NCBI GenBank assembly: GCA_037482215.1 | Contig: CP148074.1 | Location: forward strand, 3,844,001-3,908,000 | DNA: 64,000 nucleotides | Source of the DNA: Pseudomonas mendocina | Lineage (GTDB): Bacteria; Pseudomonadota; Gammaproteobacteria; Pseudomonadales; Pseudomonadaceae | Reading direction: 5' to 3' | Shown here: positions 1 through 9,210 of the stretch, piece by piece | Layout: each line of letters starts with the position of its first letter | How positions within the stretch are numbered: position 1 is the first letter of the stretch | The notes under the pieces: generated by a model | What the model was told of the DNA's origin: nothing | Seen by the model: the letters and a program-made list of their open reading frames with translations, nothing else | Database searches by the model: none | Position numbers and translations under genes: made by a program

Positions 1-1065
1 GACATCACGTTTGACGTCATCTTGAATGGTATCAGGCGAGATCATTGTTACCCTGCCAGTAAGAGCACCATATATGGAGTAGTCATACGCAGTCACTTTG
101 ACAGTTGCTGGCTGCCCTGGATGAATAAAAGCAACATCCCGGGGCGAGATACGCACTTCAACAAGCAATTGATCCTCAATCGGAACAATGGCCATTAACC
201 GTCCATTTGGAGGAATAACACCGCCTACGGTGGTCACAGTGACATCCTTAACAACACCACGTACTGGTGAGGTTATAGTCATGCGCGAAAGCATATCTGC
301 GCGTCCCTGCATTACCGATTCCTGTGCCTCAACTTCAGCATTAGCCTTAGCCAGCTCCTCGTGAGCTTTGACGAAGTATTGGCTAAGTGTGTCGTTAGAC
401 TTCATTTCCAACTCATTGGCCTGCCGCTTAAGGCGCAGCACCTCTACATCACTCGCAGCCCCCTGCCTAACCAAAGCCTCAGTCAGTTGCAGCTCCTTAC
501 GCACAAGCCTGAGCGCTTCAGCAAGACCTTTGAGACTTTTATCCAGGCTCTCGCGTCGCGAGTTGTAGAGGGCTGTCTCTGAGCGAACCAAGGCAGCATC
601 CTCACGAATTCGCGCCGGAAATACCAAAGGCTCACCTGTGACCTCAGCACGCAGACGTGCCGCTGTTGCCAAAGCGGAATTAACTCGGGAAGCACTCTCG
701 TCGACCGTTGATTTAATGCGCGTACGATCAAGCTGTGCCAAGACTTGTCCGCGCTCAACCACGTCTCCCTCCTTCACGTTGAGGGCCGCAATAATGCCTC
801 CCTCAAGGGACTGAATGATCTGCTCACGGGAAGTCGGAATCACTTTGCCAACGCCTGTTGTAACCTCGTCCAGACGAAACGTGTAAGCCCAAATAAAAAA
901 CGTCAGCAGCGCAAGGGCAATCAGCCACACAATGATTGACGAACGCGGCATTTGGCCCGTGTCTGCACTCAGCGCAACCCGGGGGCGACTGGCTGCATGG
1001 GATGAAGTTACTGTAACGGCAGTAGAGGCGGTGCTTTCAACCTGAACGGGAGCTGAGTCAGTCAT
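1..1065 (-). CDS. HlyD-family type I secretion membrane fusion protein (LapC-like), 3' end outside window
   Basis: Adaptor of a type I secretion system, linking the inner-membrane ABC exporter to the TolC-type outer-membrane pore across the periplasm. The gene runs off the left edge, so the first 355 codons are visible. A Ser/Thr/Ala-rich cytoplasmic tail (1-42) is followed by one membrane segment (about 44-62), a first lipoyl half (SLEGGIIAALNVKEGD), a long charged helical hairpin, and the second lipoyl/beta-barrel part (TITSPVRGVVKDV). The ATG at 1065 overlaps the stop of the exporter gene by 8 bases, which implies translational coupling in one operon. Membership of the HlyD family is secure. 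The LapC label is inferred from the LapE-LapB-LapC gene set beside it; the secreted substrate is not visible. Confidence 0.9.
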   Translation of the reverse strand, partial: MTDSAPVQVESTASTAVTVTSSHAASRPRVALSADTGQMPRSSIIVWLIALALLTFFIWAYTFRLDEVTTGVGKVIPTSREQIIQSLEGGIIAALNVKEGDVVERGQVLAQLDRTRIKSTVDESASRVNSALATAARLRAEVTGEPLVFPARIREDAALVRSETALYNSRRESLDKSLKGLAEALRLVRKELQLTEALVRQGAASDVEVLRLKRQANELEMKSNDTLSQYFVKAHEELAKANAEVEAQESVMQGRADMLSRMTITSPVRGVVKDVTVTTVGGVIPPNGRLMAIVPIEDQLLVEVRISPRDVAFIHPGQPATVKVTAYDYSIYGALTGRVTMISPDTIQDDVKRDV

Positions 1066-3232
1066 TAGGTTTCTCCACAGGCTGCGCCGCGTTGTTAGTG
1101 GCTCGACGTGTCAGATCCTGCAAAACCTTCTCTTTACTACCATCCATGATGACCCGCCCCGCCTCCAGCACGACCACTCGTTCAACCCAGCTCAGCAACG
1201 CCGGCCGATGCGTCGCCACCACCAACGTTCGTCCTGCCAACCATGGTTGCAGCGTGCGGATTAAATTGCGCTCAGTGACCTCATCCAACCAAGCTGTTGG
1301 CTCATCCAGCAGCAATACCTGAGGGTTTCGGATAAAGGTCCTAGCCAGCAGTAGGGACTGCCGCTGCCCACCGGAAAGCCCCTTACCGCCCTCCATAAGG
1401 ACATGATCCAAACCATCGGGAAGCGCTTGCAGCAACGGCAATGAACCACTCAGCTTCATCGCCAAGATAATCTCGTCATCACTGGCCTGTGGACGTCCCA
1501 GCACCACGTTTTCACGTAGCGTTCCGTAAAACAGCGTGGCACTTTGCGAAAGCAGACTGACGTCTCGCCTCACATCTGCCGGATCAATCAATGGCAGACT
1601 CAATCCATCCAGGCTGACAGATCCCTGATCGGGTGTAGAAAGGCCGGATAACACCTGCAATAGCGTCGACTTGCCTGCACCATTGCGCCCGAGGATCGCC
1701 ACTTTTTCACCCGGTCTGATTTTCAGCCCCGCGATATTCAGTGCCACCTCTTTTGAGTCTGTCTCGTATTTAAAGCGCACGCCCTTAAGATGGTAGTGCC
1801 CCCGTAACACGGGTCGATGAAGGCGTTTGCTAAAAGGTGGCTGATCGACCGGGCGCTTCATCAGCTCCTCGAGCCCCTCGCGGGCCACCTTGGCCTGCTG
1901 CCAGCGCACCATGATTCCCGATATCTGCGCCAGAGGAGCAACCATACGGGACGACAGAATCGAAGCCCCAATCAGAGCCCCAGTGGTGATATCACCGTTC
2001 ATCACCATGAAGCAGCCAACCAGAATGACCGTGACGTAAACCAGAGATTGCAGCTCCTGTGTCCAGGCCATCATGGCCCCGGTAATGAAGCGCTGGCGCA
2101 TACTGAAACCTGCGGTCACTTCATTCGCGTAATTCCATTGGTTCTGAAATTTTGCTTCAGCCCGTAGCAACTTGATGTCATCAATCCCCTGCACCGCTTC
2201 GACCAACATGGAGTTGCGCAATGACGACTCGCGCATCCCCTGTTTAGCCAGCTTGGCCAATGGCTTTTGCAGCAGCAAACCGGGAATCAGCAACAGCGGC
2301 ACTACCGCCATCGGCACAAAGGCAATTGCCCCTGCCACCATCCACAACACAACCAGAAACAGAAGAAAGAACGGTAAATCCGCGATAGCGCCCAAGGTGC
2401 TTGAAGTGATCAGCTCCCGCACCTGTTCCAGCTCACGCAGTTGCGAGATAAACGAGCCAGTGGATTTGGAGCGGTGCTCACTGCGAATCCGTAGGGCATG
2501 GCCGAACACCCGGTCAGAGATACGCAAGTCAGCACGTTTACCGATCTTGTCTGAAATATGGGTACGGGCCACTCGCATGCAAAACTCGATGATAATCGCC
2601 AGCATCACCCCGCCGAACAACACCCAGAGTGTCGGCTCTGACTGCGCCGGGATAACTCGATCATAGATCTGCATCGAAAAAATCATCGAAGACAGAGCCA
2701 GAATGTTGGCGACCAGAGACGCCAGCATAATGTCCCCGTAGCGCGGCCAATCAGCCAGGGCCAGCTTCCAGAACCAGCCAGCCTCATATGGCTTGATGTA
2801 ATCGTCGACTCGGGCATCCGGCACCGATATTTGCGGCCGCAACAGGATTACTCGCCGAGTACGTGCCCGTAGCTCATCAAACGACCAGAGCTGCACGACG
2901 GAGTGCTCATCCCCCAAGCGAACCCCGACCTGACCGTCACTGCCAACCCCCTCAATCAGCGCCACACGCCCTTCGCCTAAATCGACCAGTAACGGCAAAC
3001 GCCAAGGGTCCAGCATCGACTCGCTGAAGCGTTCAACAGAAAAGGTCAGGCCAATATTTCGAGCCATCTGCTCAAGCTGAAGATCCAGTGGCTGGCCCTT
3101 CGCCCATTCCAAGGCAACACGAATCTGCTCAACAGAAGCACTCAAGCCGTAATACTGCGCTATCCCCAGAAAACCTTGAATCCAAGGCTCATACGACAAC
3201 GTCTGACTGTCCATATCCTGAACCGCACTCAT
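1058..3232 (-). CDS. type I secretion ABC transporter permease/ATPase (LapB-like)
   Basis: Inner-membrane exporter that drives secretion of a large substrate, typically an RTX-type adhesin, with ATP. The 724 residues contain an N-terminal C39-peptidase-like domain (about 1-140) whose usual catalytic Cys position reads QGFLGIAQYYG, so it is a non-cleaving docking domain. A six-helix transporter domain (about 160-460) and a nucleotide-binding domain follow. The latter has Walker A GRNGAGKST (about 515-523), signature LSGGQRQS (about 619), Walker B VLLLDEP (about 639-645) and an ATHR H-loop (about 675). It starts with ATG, overlapping the upstream TolC-like stop by 4 bases (ATGA). Length matches LapB-type exporters (about 720 aa). 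Which substrate it exports cannot be told from this window. Confidence 0.93.
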   Translation of the reverse strand: MSAVQDMDSQTLSYEPWIQGFLGIAQYYGLSASVEQIRVALEWAKGQPLDLQLEQMARNIGLTFSVERFSESMLDPWRLPLLVDLGEGRVALIEGVGSDGQVGVRLGDEHSVVQLWSFDELRARTRRVILLRPQISVPDARVDDYIKPYEAGWFWKLALADWPRYGDIMLASLVANILALSSMIFSMQIYDRVIPAQSEPTLWVLFGGVMLAIIIEFCMRVARTHISDKIGKRADLRISDRVFGHALRIRSEHRSKSTGSFISQLRELEQVRELITSSTLGAIADLPFFLLFLVVLWMVAGAIAFVPMAVVPLLLIPGLLLQKPLAKLAKQGMRESSLRNSMLVEAVQGIDDIKLLRAEAKFQNQWNYANEVTAGFSMRQRFITGAMMAWTQELQSLVYVTVILVGCFMVMNGDITTGALIGASILSSRMVAPLAQISGIMVRWQQAKVAREGLEELMKRPVDQPPFSKRLHRPVLRGHYHLKGVRFKYETDSKEVALNIAGLKIRPGEKVAILGRNGAGKSTLLQVLSGLSTPDQGSVSLDGLSLPLIDPADVRRDVSLLSQSATLFYGTLRENVVLGRPQASDDEIILAMKLSGSLPLLQALPDGLDHVLMEGGKGLSGGQRQSLLLARTFIRNPQVLLLDEPTAWLDEVTERNLIRTLQPWLAGRTLVVATHRPALLSWVERVVVLEAGRVIMDGSKEKVLQDLTRRATNNAAQPVEKPND

Positions 3233-4761
3233 TTTTCGATCCCTGAGAGCGAAAGGCCCGTAAGGTTAAACACATCGCGCATTTGCCCGGTCGCCAACAC
3301 ATAGTCGAGACGTGCCTGCAGCAGGTCGTGAATCGCGTTTTGATGCTCGACCTCAGCCTGAAATATTTCTTGCTCAGCGTTAAGCAGATCGAGCAATGAA
3401 CGCGTTCCCAGGGACAGATACTGCTCGCGGTAAAGGCGACGGGTTTCGGTGATGCTCTGTTTACGAGCAGTCAGCATCGGCAAGCGGGATTGAAGTCCTG
3501 TTATCTGCTCGGAAAGGCTCTGCCACTTGTCCTTAAGGTCCAGACTGACGTCCTCAACATGCTCTTGCGCGGAGTTAATTGCATGGCCAGCAGCGCGCTC
3601 CTGGGCGCGTAAAGCGCCGCCTTCAAACAGGCTGTTGGTGAAGTTCAGCATCAGGTTGTAATCGTGATCGCTCTGGGTATTACGCATGTCACCCATGTTC
3701 TGATCAACGCCAGCGCTGACAGAGATTGTCGGCAGCTGCTGAGCCTTGGCCTTACCCAACTGCGCCCGGGCCATTTCCAACTCCAGCTGAGCCACCTGCA
3801 TCTGCGGCACCTGATTAAAATCAGGCTGAATAACCTCAACAGCCTGACGTAACTCAGGCTCTGGCAACACACTGATAGAGGTTGGCAGCGGCTCGTGTAC
3901 GAGCTTTCTGAGTTTGCTCCGCCACTGCTGCAGTTGTGTTCTGATCGACAGCAACGTCGATTCAGCTGCATCCAGGCGAGAACCAGCCTGCACAGGGTCA
4001 GCCTGATTACTGGCCCCCAAAGACACTCTCGCCTGGGCAACTTTGAGCAGATCAGCGAGAGCATCGATCTGTTTTCTTGCGGCGATTTCCTGTAGCTGAA
4101 AGCGACGCACCTCAATCACCGCTTGTGCTGTCTGCCGGGCCACATCATCGACCACCATCAGAACCTGTGCATACTGACGCTGGACACCGGCCTTGGCATG
4201 ACTGACCTCACTGCCCACCTTGCCAAAGTCGTACAGCATCTGCGACGCGTTAACCGAAAAGACCCGGCCATTCCCCACATTGCCCTGACGCCCGCCACTC
4301 ACGCCAGCTTTGACCGATGGGTAATAACCAGCTCTGGCGACATCCATCGAGTTGCTCTGTTGAGCCAGCGTGGCCATAGCACTGCGAATGGATGGGTAAG
4401 TACTAACTGCTGCTTGGACAGCCCGCCACAAATACAAGCCATTACGCTCATTACGCATATCGTGAGCGACAACAGGCATTGATTTAATATCGAAATCAGC
4501 CGCCATTCTTGAAGCAGAGATATTTTTAAGATAACTCTGATTTTCATATAAGCGTTTTGAAACAACGGGAGTCGCCTTATCAATTAAAGTGGATTCAGAA
4601 ACACGCTTTCCACTTGCAACCGAAACGCATTGAGGATTACAGACGAACCCCGCACGATAACCCATACCACTTGAAGGGCTATTTTCGTTCGCATGAGCTG
4701 AATGGCCGAGAAAACAGGCACAAAAGATAACCCCCCTCAGAAAACCTACCTTAATCAACAT
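3229..4761 (-). CDS. TolC-family outer-membrane channel of the type I secretion system (LapE/AggA-like)
   Basis: Outer-membrane pore and periplasmic tunnel of the exporter. The 510 residues begin with a signal peptide (about 1-24, ending AHA) and then two TolC-type repeats rich in Ala, Gln and Glu heptads (for example SLSEQITGLQSRLPMLTARK), as expected for the alpha-helical barrel. I chose the ATG at 4761; a TTG one codon upstream is also open, but no strong Shine-Dalgarno sequence separates the two. This is the first gene of the minus-strand operon and its stop overlaps the ATG of the ABC exporter. The N-terminal 100 residues before the first TolC repeat are poorly conserved in character and contain a Cys pair (NPQC and VCNP region), which is unusual for TolC itself. 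Confidence 0.9.
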   Translation of the reverse strand: MLIKVGFLRGVIFCACFLGHSAHANENSPSSGMGYRAGFVCNPQCVSVASGKRVSESTLIDKATPVVSKRLYENQSYLKNISASRMAADFDIKSMPVVAHDMRNERNGLYLWRAVQAAVSTYPSIRSAMATLAQQSNSMDVARAGYYPSVKAGVSGGRQGNVGNGRVFSVNASQMLYDFGKVGSEVSHAKAGVQRQYAQVLMVVDDVARQTAQAVIEVRRFQLQEIAARKQIDALADLLKVAQARVSLGASNQADPVQAGSRLDAAESTLLSIRTQLQQWRSKLRKLVHEPLPTSISVLPEPELRQAVEVIQPDFNQVPQMQVAQLELEMARAQLGKAKAQQLPTISVSAGVDQNMGDMRNTQSDHDYNLMLNFTNSLFEGGALRAQERAAGHAINSAQEHVEDVSLDLKDKWQSLSEQITGLQSRLPMLTARKQSITETRRLYREQYLSLGTRSLLDLLNAEQEIFQAEVEHQNAIHDLLQARLDYVLATGQMRDVFNLTGLSLSGIEK

Positions 4762-5105
4762 CAACAGATACCTATATCCCTGGCCATTTCCGCACTAACC
4801 ACTCACAAAAAAAACAAACCACTTAAAACACATGCCGGTACAAATAACCCGTGATACCACTTATCGATAAATCAACCACGGGAAAACCTCCGATGCTAAT
4901 TAAAATATATAAAATCCAACATCAGACTTATCCTAAAGACCTATTCATTACTTAAATCCACCATACCAACAAAACTAAAAGTCATCTCTCCAGCTGGAAA
5001 AAAGACAATTACCAAAACAATAAGACAGCCAAAATAGTACTCATACGATTCTTATCGAGAGCAACTGGAAAGTTGGGTTTATTTAGTCGTTGAAATAGGT
5101 CATTA
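4762..5105. promoter_or_regulatory. AT-rich divergent intergenic region between the secretion operon and the TPR-glycosyltransferase gene
   Basis: This 344-bp gap is visibly richer in A and T than the genes around it and must hold the promoters of both divergent units. It contains a 10-bp perfect palindrome TTATCGATAA (4861-4870), a 6-bp inverted repeat CCCGTG/CACGGG (4848-4853 and 4876-4881) around it, and a short minus-strand reading frame with a strong ribosome-binding site (listed separately). A second 10-bp palindrome, TCATTAATGA (5100-5109), covers the start codon of the plus-strand gene. I could not fix a convincing -35/-10 pair for either direction. Confidence 0.5.
4823..4879 (-). CDS. 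candidate 18-codon leader peptide upstream of the secretion operon
   Basis: Minus-strand frame GTG...TAA encoding MVDLSISGITGYLYRHVF. A perfect GGAGG lies at 4887-4891, seven bases before the GTG, a better ribosome-binding site than that of the TolC-like gene 62 bases downstream. The GTG lies in one arm of a 6-bp inverted repeat (CCCGTG/CACGGG), so an RNA hairpin could hide or present the start. Nothing is known to me about such a peptide. It could be a leader peptide that couples translation to operon expression, or a chance frame in AT-rich DNA. Confidence 0.25.
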   Translation of the reverse strand: MVDLSISGITGYLYRHVF

Positions 5106-6380
5106 ATGAAAAAGGCTTCCTCTAAAAGAGGCTCAATTAACAAACAACAACTCGCGCTGGAATCATTCGAAAAGAGAGCCCGACGCGCTTATAGCGAAGG
5201 TCACCATCAGCTGGCGCTGGAGGCCTGTCTGGGCGCCACCCAGATCAATCCCCGCCTGGCACCGGCTTGGATTGATGCAGCCGTAAACTGCATCAAGTTG
5301 GAGCGCTGGGAGTCAGCAATTGAATACGCAAACCGAGCATTGAACCTCGGCGCCAAGTCTCTTGCTCTGTTTGATGCGCTGTCTCACGCCCATGGTGCGC
5401 TGAAACAATGGGACCAGGTGCGAGCTTTCGGACTAAAAGCCCTGACCCTACGCAACGAAATGTTCTCGGCCCCTGCCCCGTTGCCTGCACCTGAAGTGAC
5501 CGTGCTGCCTGCGCCCCCAAGCAATCAAAGCCGAGGCCGCAACCTGATTGCATTTTCCCTGTTCGGCCGCGACTCAAAATATTGCGAGACCGCGATCATC
5601 AATGCTCAGGAACAGCCGACGATCTACCCAAACTGGACCTGCCGTTTCTATATTGATGACAGCGTCCCGGCCAACATTGTCCAGCGTCTCCGGAACGCTG
5701 GAGCTCAGGTGCGCTATGTCGATGAACAAGCTCGCCATTGGCCTGGCCCTATGTGGCGCTTCCTGGCATTGTCTGAACCCAATCTCGATAGGGTTCTTTT
5801 TCGAGATGCCGACTCGGTCATTTCGCAGCGTGAAGCCCAAGCTGTTGAACTGTGGGTAAGCAGTGGCAAGCGATTCCACGCCATGCGCGACAGCGCCAGC
5901 CATACCGAGCTGCTGCTCGCAGGATTGTGGGGCTGTGTTGCAGGGGCGCTGCCCAACCTGGACGAATTGCTCGAGCTGTTTGCCCAGCAGCCCATGACCT
6001 CCACCCACTTCGCCGACCAATACTTCTTACGCCAACTGGTATGGCCATATGCTCGCGAATCGCTGTTACAACACGACTCCGTGTTCGGCTTTCTTGACGC
6101 ACCGCCCTTTCCCGATGGCCCGGCACCTGCGGACTTCCATGTGGGTTACGCCGAAGGATCACCGTTCTTCAGCCTGCCAACAGCGCTTCCCGAAGGCACG
6201 CATGTGGAATGGCATTTCTACAGGCTGGATAAAGTAGGAACTGATACTCAGCGAAAGCGCCTGTGCAGCTATCCAGCAACAGTCAGCAACGGACAAGTAC
6301 GAGCCCATCTGCCAGCACGTTATGCACACTTGATTGAGTCAGGATCAGGCGATATCCGCCTGAAAGCCCGTCAGGAATAA
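5106..6380 (+). CDS. TPR-repeat protein with a glycosyltransferase-like C-terminal domain
   Basis: The 424 residues start with a Lys/Arg-rich N-terminus. TPR-type helices follow (about 15-115, for example AYSEGHHQLALEACLGATQINPRLAPAW in two pieces: a helix pair with Ala and Pro at the usual places), then a Pro-rich linker (about 121-140). The C-terminal domain (about 145-370) looks like a GT-A-fold transferase, with the run RNLIAFSLFGRD, a WRFLAL segment, the acidic RDADS motif in the position of a metal/nucleotide-sugar-binding DXD, then HAMRDSASH and LLAGLWGC. There is no signal peptide, so it should act in the cytoplasm. It is transcribed divergently from the LapE/B/C-type exporter and ends at a terminator shared with speA. 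Donor, acceptor and function are unknown; modification of the exported adhesin is a hypothesis from position only. Confidence 0.8.
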   Translation: MKKASSKRGSINKQQLALESFEKRARRAYSEGHHQLALEACLGATQINPRLAPAWIDAAVNCIKLERWESAIEYANRALNLGAKSLALFDALSHAHGALKQWDQVRAFGLKALTLRNEMFSAPAPLPAPEVTVLPAPPSNQSRGRNLIAFSLFGRDSKYCETAIINAQEQPTIYPNWTCRFYIDDSVPANIVQRLRNAGAQVRYVDEQARHWPGPMWRFLALSEPNLDRVLFRDADSVISQREAQAVELWVSSGKRFHAMRDSASHTELLLAGLWGCVAGALPNLDELLELFAQQPMTSTHFADQYFLRQLVWPYARESLLQHDSVFGFLDAPPFPDGPAPADFHVGYAEGSPFFSLPTALPEGTHVEWHFYRLDKVGTDTQRKRLCSYPATVSNGQVRAHLPARYAHLIESGSGDIRLKARQE

Positions 6381-6399
6381 GCTGTGCGCTGCACATATG

Positions 6400-6426
6400 A
6401 AAAAGCCCCGCATTGCGGGGCTTTTT
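6400..6426. terminator. bidirectional intrinsic terminator
   Basis: Stem GCCCCGC (6405-6411) / GCGGGGC (6415-6421) with a 3-base loop, flanked by an A-run on the left and a T-run on the right. It lies between the convergent TPR-glycosyltransferase gene and speA and can serve both. Confidence 0.9.
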
Positions 6427-6440
6427 CAGTCAGGACATGT

Positions 6441-8354
6441 TCATGACGAGAGGTATGACGAACGAGTCAGGCCCAGACGCAAAGCATCCAAGAACTGGGC
6501 GCGCTCACGCACACTGATCTTGGCGCCAGCCACTTTGTCGCGGTAATGCGTCATCAGTTCGTCCGGCGACAAGTGCACATAACGCAGCATGTCTTCGATG
6601 GTGTCGTGGGTTTCGATCCCAGCGTGATACACCTTGCCATTGCTGCTCTGGTAAATGTTCACCGAGTCGGTATCACCGAACAGGTTGTGCATATCACCCA
6701 GGATTTCTTGATAGGCGCCCACCAAGAATACGCCCAGCAGGTAATCTTCCCCCTCACGGACTTCATGCACCGGCAAGCTGGTTTCGATGCTCTGCTCGTC
6801 CACGTACTGGCGGATCTTGCCATCGGAGTCACAAGTCAGGTCCTGCAACACAGCACGGCGCATCGGCTCTTCGTCCAGACGATTGAGCGGGATGATCGGC
6901 AGAATCTGGCCAATCGCCCACGTGTCCGGCAGGCTCTGGAACACCGAGAAGTTGCAGATGTACTTGTCTGCCAGCTTATCGTTCAGCTCATCCAGCACCA
7001 CGCGATGAGAGCGCTGACGCGCTTTGAGTGAGTTGTGCAAGCGACGGCATACCGCGAAGTAGCACTGCTCTGCCAGAGCCTTCTCCCGCAGAGTGAGTTT
7101 GCCATCGGCATATTGTGTCGCCACATCGCTCATGTAGTGGGTCGCACGCCAGTATGTCTCAGTGACCATTTCCAAATCGGTCGGGCCAAGTAATTCGACC
7201 AGGTACTGAACCACTTGAGGCAGGCTGGTGATGTCCTCAATTTCTGGAATTTCGTCGTTGTGTTTTTCAACGTCGGTAACTTGCACCACCAGCATCGCGT
7301 GGTGCGCGGTCAGGGAGCGGCCACTCTCCGAGAAGATATTCGGGTGGGGCAACTCCTGCGCGTCGCAGAACTCTTTGAGCATGCCTACGACAACACCTGC
7401 ATAGTCGTCCATGTCGTAGTTGATTGAGCTGGCGTTGCGTGAATGGGTACCGTCGTAATCCACCCCCAGACCACCGCCCACATCGATATGGTCAACCGGC
7501 AGGCCCAGCCCACGCAGCTCACCATAATAACGAATGGCCTCTTTAAACCCGTGCTGGTAGTCCGCTAGGTTGGCAATCTGCGAGCCCATGTGAAAGTGAA
7601 GCAGGCGAATGCCCTGATCCAAGCCAGCCGCACGGAAACGCTCAACCACGGACAGAAGCTGTGCCGCAGACAGGCCAAACTTGGATTTCTCGCCTCCAGT
7701 ATCGGCCCACTTCGACGATGCCAACGACGATAAACGAACGCGCAAACCGACCTGAGGAGCGACTTTAAGCTCGGCCGCCTCCTCAATCACAAACTCGACC
7801 TCGGACTCTTTCTCGATCACGATAAAGACGTTGTGTCCGAGCTTCTGCCCGATCAATGCCAGGCGAATAAACTCGCGGTCTTTGTAGCCATTACAAACAA
7901 TGGTGCCGCCTTTAGGCGCCAGCGCCAGCACTGCCATCAGCTCCGGCTTGGAACCGGCTTCTAGACCGATGGAAACATTCTCAGTGGCGATAATGTTCTC
8001 CACCACCGCTTCCTGCTGGTTAACTTTGATCGGGTACAGCGCGGTGTAACGAGCTTGGTAGTCCAGGCGAGCGATATTGGCGTCAAATGCACCGGTGAGG
8101 CGACGCACGCGATCTTGCAAAATATCCGGAAAACGCACCAGCAGCGGTAGGCTCAAACCGCTTTCGCGCAGTTCGGCTATTTGCTCGTAAAGATCAATCG
8201 GCGTGCTCTGTGGCCCATTCGGGCGTACTTCGACCCGGCCCTTTTCATTGATCGCGAAATAGCCTGCGCCCCAATGGCGAATACCGTAGACACTACGACT
8301 GTCCGCCACGGTCCACTGGCTACCATCGTCCTTGCGTGTGCGTTGTGCAGACAT
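6441..8354 (-). CDS. speA: biosynthetic arginine decarboxylase
   Basis: PLP-dependent decarboxylase converting arginine to agmatine, the first step of the agmatine route to putrescine. The 637 residues match the usual Pseudomonas SpeA length. The PLP lysine lies in YPIKVNQQ near residue 100. The glycine loop [15 protein letters not shown] and the HFHMGSQI motif of fold-III decarboxylases are present. I chose the ATG at 8354 because AGGAGA stands 7 bases upstream; a longer frame to 8423 lacks such a site. It is transcribed alone, convergent with the TPR-glycosyltransferase gene, and marks the start of the conserved Pseudomonas block to its right. Confidence 0.97.
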   Translation of the reverse strand: MSAQRTRKDDGSQWTVADSRSVYGIRHWGAGYFAINEKGRVEVRPNGPQSTPIDLYEQIAELRESGLSLPLLVRFPDILQDRVRRLTGAFDANIARLDYQARYTALYPIKVNQQEAVVENIIATENVSIGLEAGSKPELMAVLALAPKGGTIVCNGYKDREFIRLALIGQKLGHNVFIVIEKESEVEFVIEEAAELKVAPQVGLRVRLSSLASSKWADTGGEKSKFGLSAAQLLSVVERFRAAGLDQGIRLLHFHMGSQIANLADYQHGFKEAIRYYGELRGLGLPVDHIDVGGGLGVDYDGTHSRNASSINYDMDDYAGVVVGMLKEFCDAQELPHPNIFSESGRSLTAHHAMLVVQVTDVEKHNDEIPEIEDITSLPQVVQYLVELLGPTDLEMVTETYWRATHYMSDVATQYADGKLTLREKALAEQCYFAVCRRLHNSLKARQRSHRVVLDELNDKLADKYICNFSVFQSLPDTWAIGQILPIIPLNRLDEEPMRRAVLQDLTCDSDGKIRQYVDEQSIETSLPVHEVREGEDYLLGVFLVGAYQEILGDMHNLFGDTDSVNIYQSSNGKVYHAGIETHDTIEDMLRYVHLSPDELMTHYRDKVAGAKISVRERAQFLDALRLGLTRSSYLSS

Positions 8355-8569
8355 CGGAGTCTCCTGTATGACGTGAGTCCCCCATAAAATGGGTGACAAC
8401 AAAATAATAGGCAGAAATGACATTTACCCGGTGATGGACAGCCATCCGACCGGAGAAGTTTAGTTAGCGGAACCATAGCAGGCAGTCCACACCAGCGAAC
8501 TCTCCCCAAACCGCCAGCACTCAGCTATGCCAACGCAAAGGACTGAAGATTCACTGCTGCGAGACAGCC

Positions 8570-8941
8570 TCAGCCGCCCGACTTTTTCGCTTTAAAGCCC
8601 CGCTTGACCAGCTCAGCCAGCAGCAGCTCGACGTGATCGCCCTGGATCTCGATCACACCATCTTTGAGCCCACCGCCACAGCCACAACGCTTTTTGAGCG
8701 CACTGGCCAACTCTTTCAAGGGTTCTTCGGCCAGTGGGACACCTGTGATGGTCGTCACCGTTTTACCGCCGCGGCCTTTGGTTTCGCGACGCACACGGGC
8801 AATACCATCACCAGCGGGAATCTGGCTCTGTTTGCAGATACAGGCGCCCACAGGCTGGCTACAGTCAGGGCAATGCCGACCGCCATCGGTGGAGTACACC
8901 AGGCCGCTGAGTGCGGCAAATGAAGAAGCTTTCTTGACCAC
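8570..8941 (-). CDS. YciH/SUI1-family translation initiation factor-like protein
   Basis: Small protein of the eIF1/SUI1 family, which in bacteria binds the small ribosomal subunit; its physiological role is not well settled. The 123 residues carry a zinc-ribbon-like N-terminal part (HCPDCSQPVGACIC, about 25-38) and the SUI1 fold with KGRGGKTVTTITGVP and the Cys/Gly-rich KKRCGCGGGLKDG. The start is GTG at 8941, chosen because GAGGAA lies 7 bases upstream and because the length then matches the family (about 123 aa). It is followed at a distance by speA on the same strand. Confidence 0.93.
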   Translation of the reverse strand: MVKKASSFAALSGLVYSTDGGRHCPDCSQPVGACICKQSQIPAGDGIARVRRETKGRGGKTVTTITGVPLAEEPLKELASALKKRCGCGGGLKDGVIEIQGDHVELLLAELVKRGFKAKKSGG

Positions 8942-9156
8942 CGGCCGGTTCCTCAAAGGGGTCAGGATAGCGATTGGTCGATGATAGAGCCTGGGGGCGC
9001 ATCGACCGCGAAGCCCCACTCTGGCAGGGGCAGCGCGCCCTACAGGTGCAGGGCTTGAAGGCGGCGCAGTGTACCGGCAAAAACTACAAATGCTAAGTGT
9101 AAAAATGCGCCATTAAACGGCGGATTCGCGACGCTGTGCAGGATGCCGCACATTGA

Positions 9157-9183
9157 GCCTGAATTTAATGCACAAATTCAGGC
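9157..9183. terminator. 10-bp perfect hairpin after the Nudix gene, no T-run
   Basis: GCCTGAATTT (9157-9166) pairs with AAATTCAGGC (9174-9183) around a 7-base loop, 27 bases past the Nudix stop. There is no clear U-tract on the minus strand, so it may be a weak terminator or a 3'-end stabilising hairpin. Confidence 0.4.
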
Positions 9184-9210
9184 TGGCTGTTGTTTCCACG
9201 CTGGAGCTGA

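Noticed and set aside
5096..5110. A FleQ-like site at GTCATTAATGA in front of the TPR-glycosyltransferase gene
   Set aside because: Only half of the FleQ consensus matches and it overlaps the start codon, so I do not claim it.
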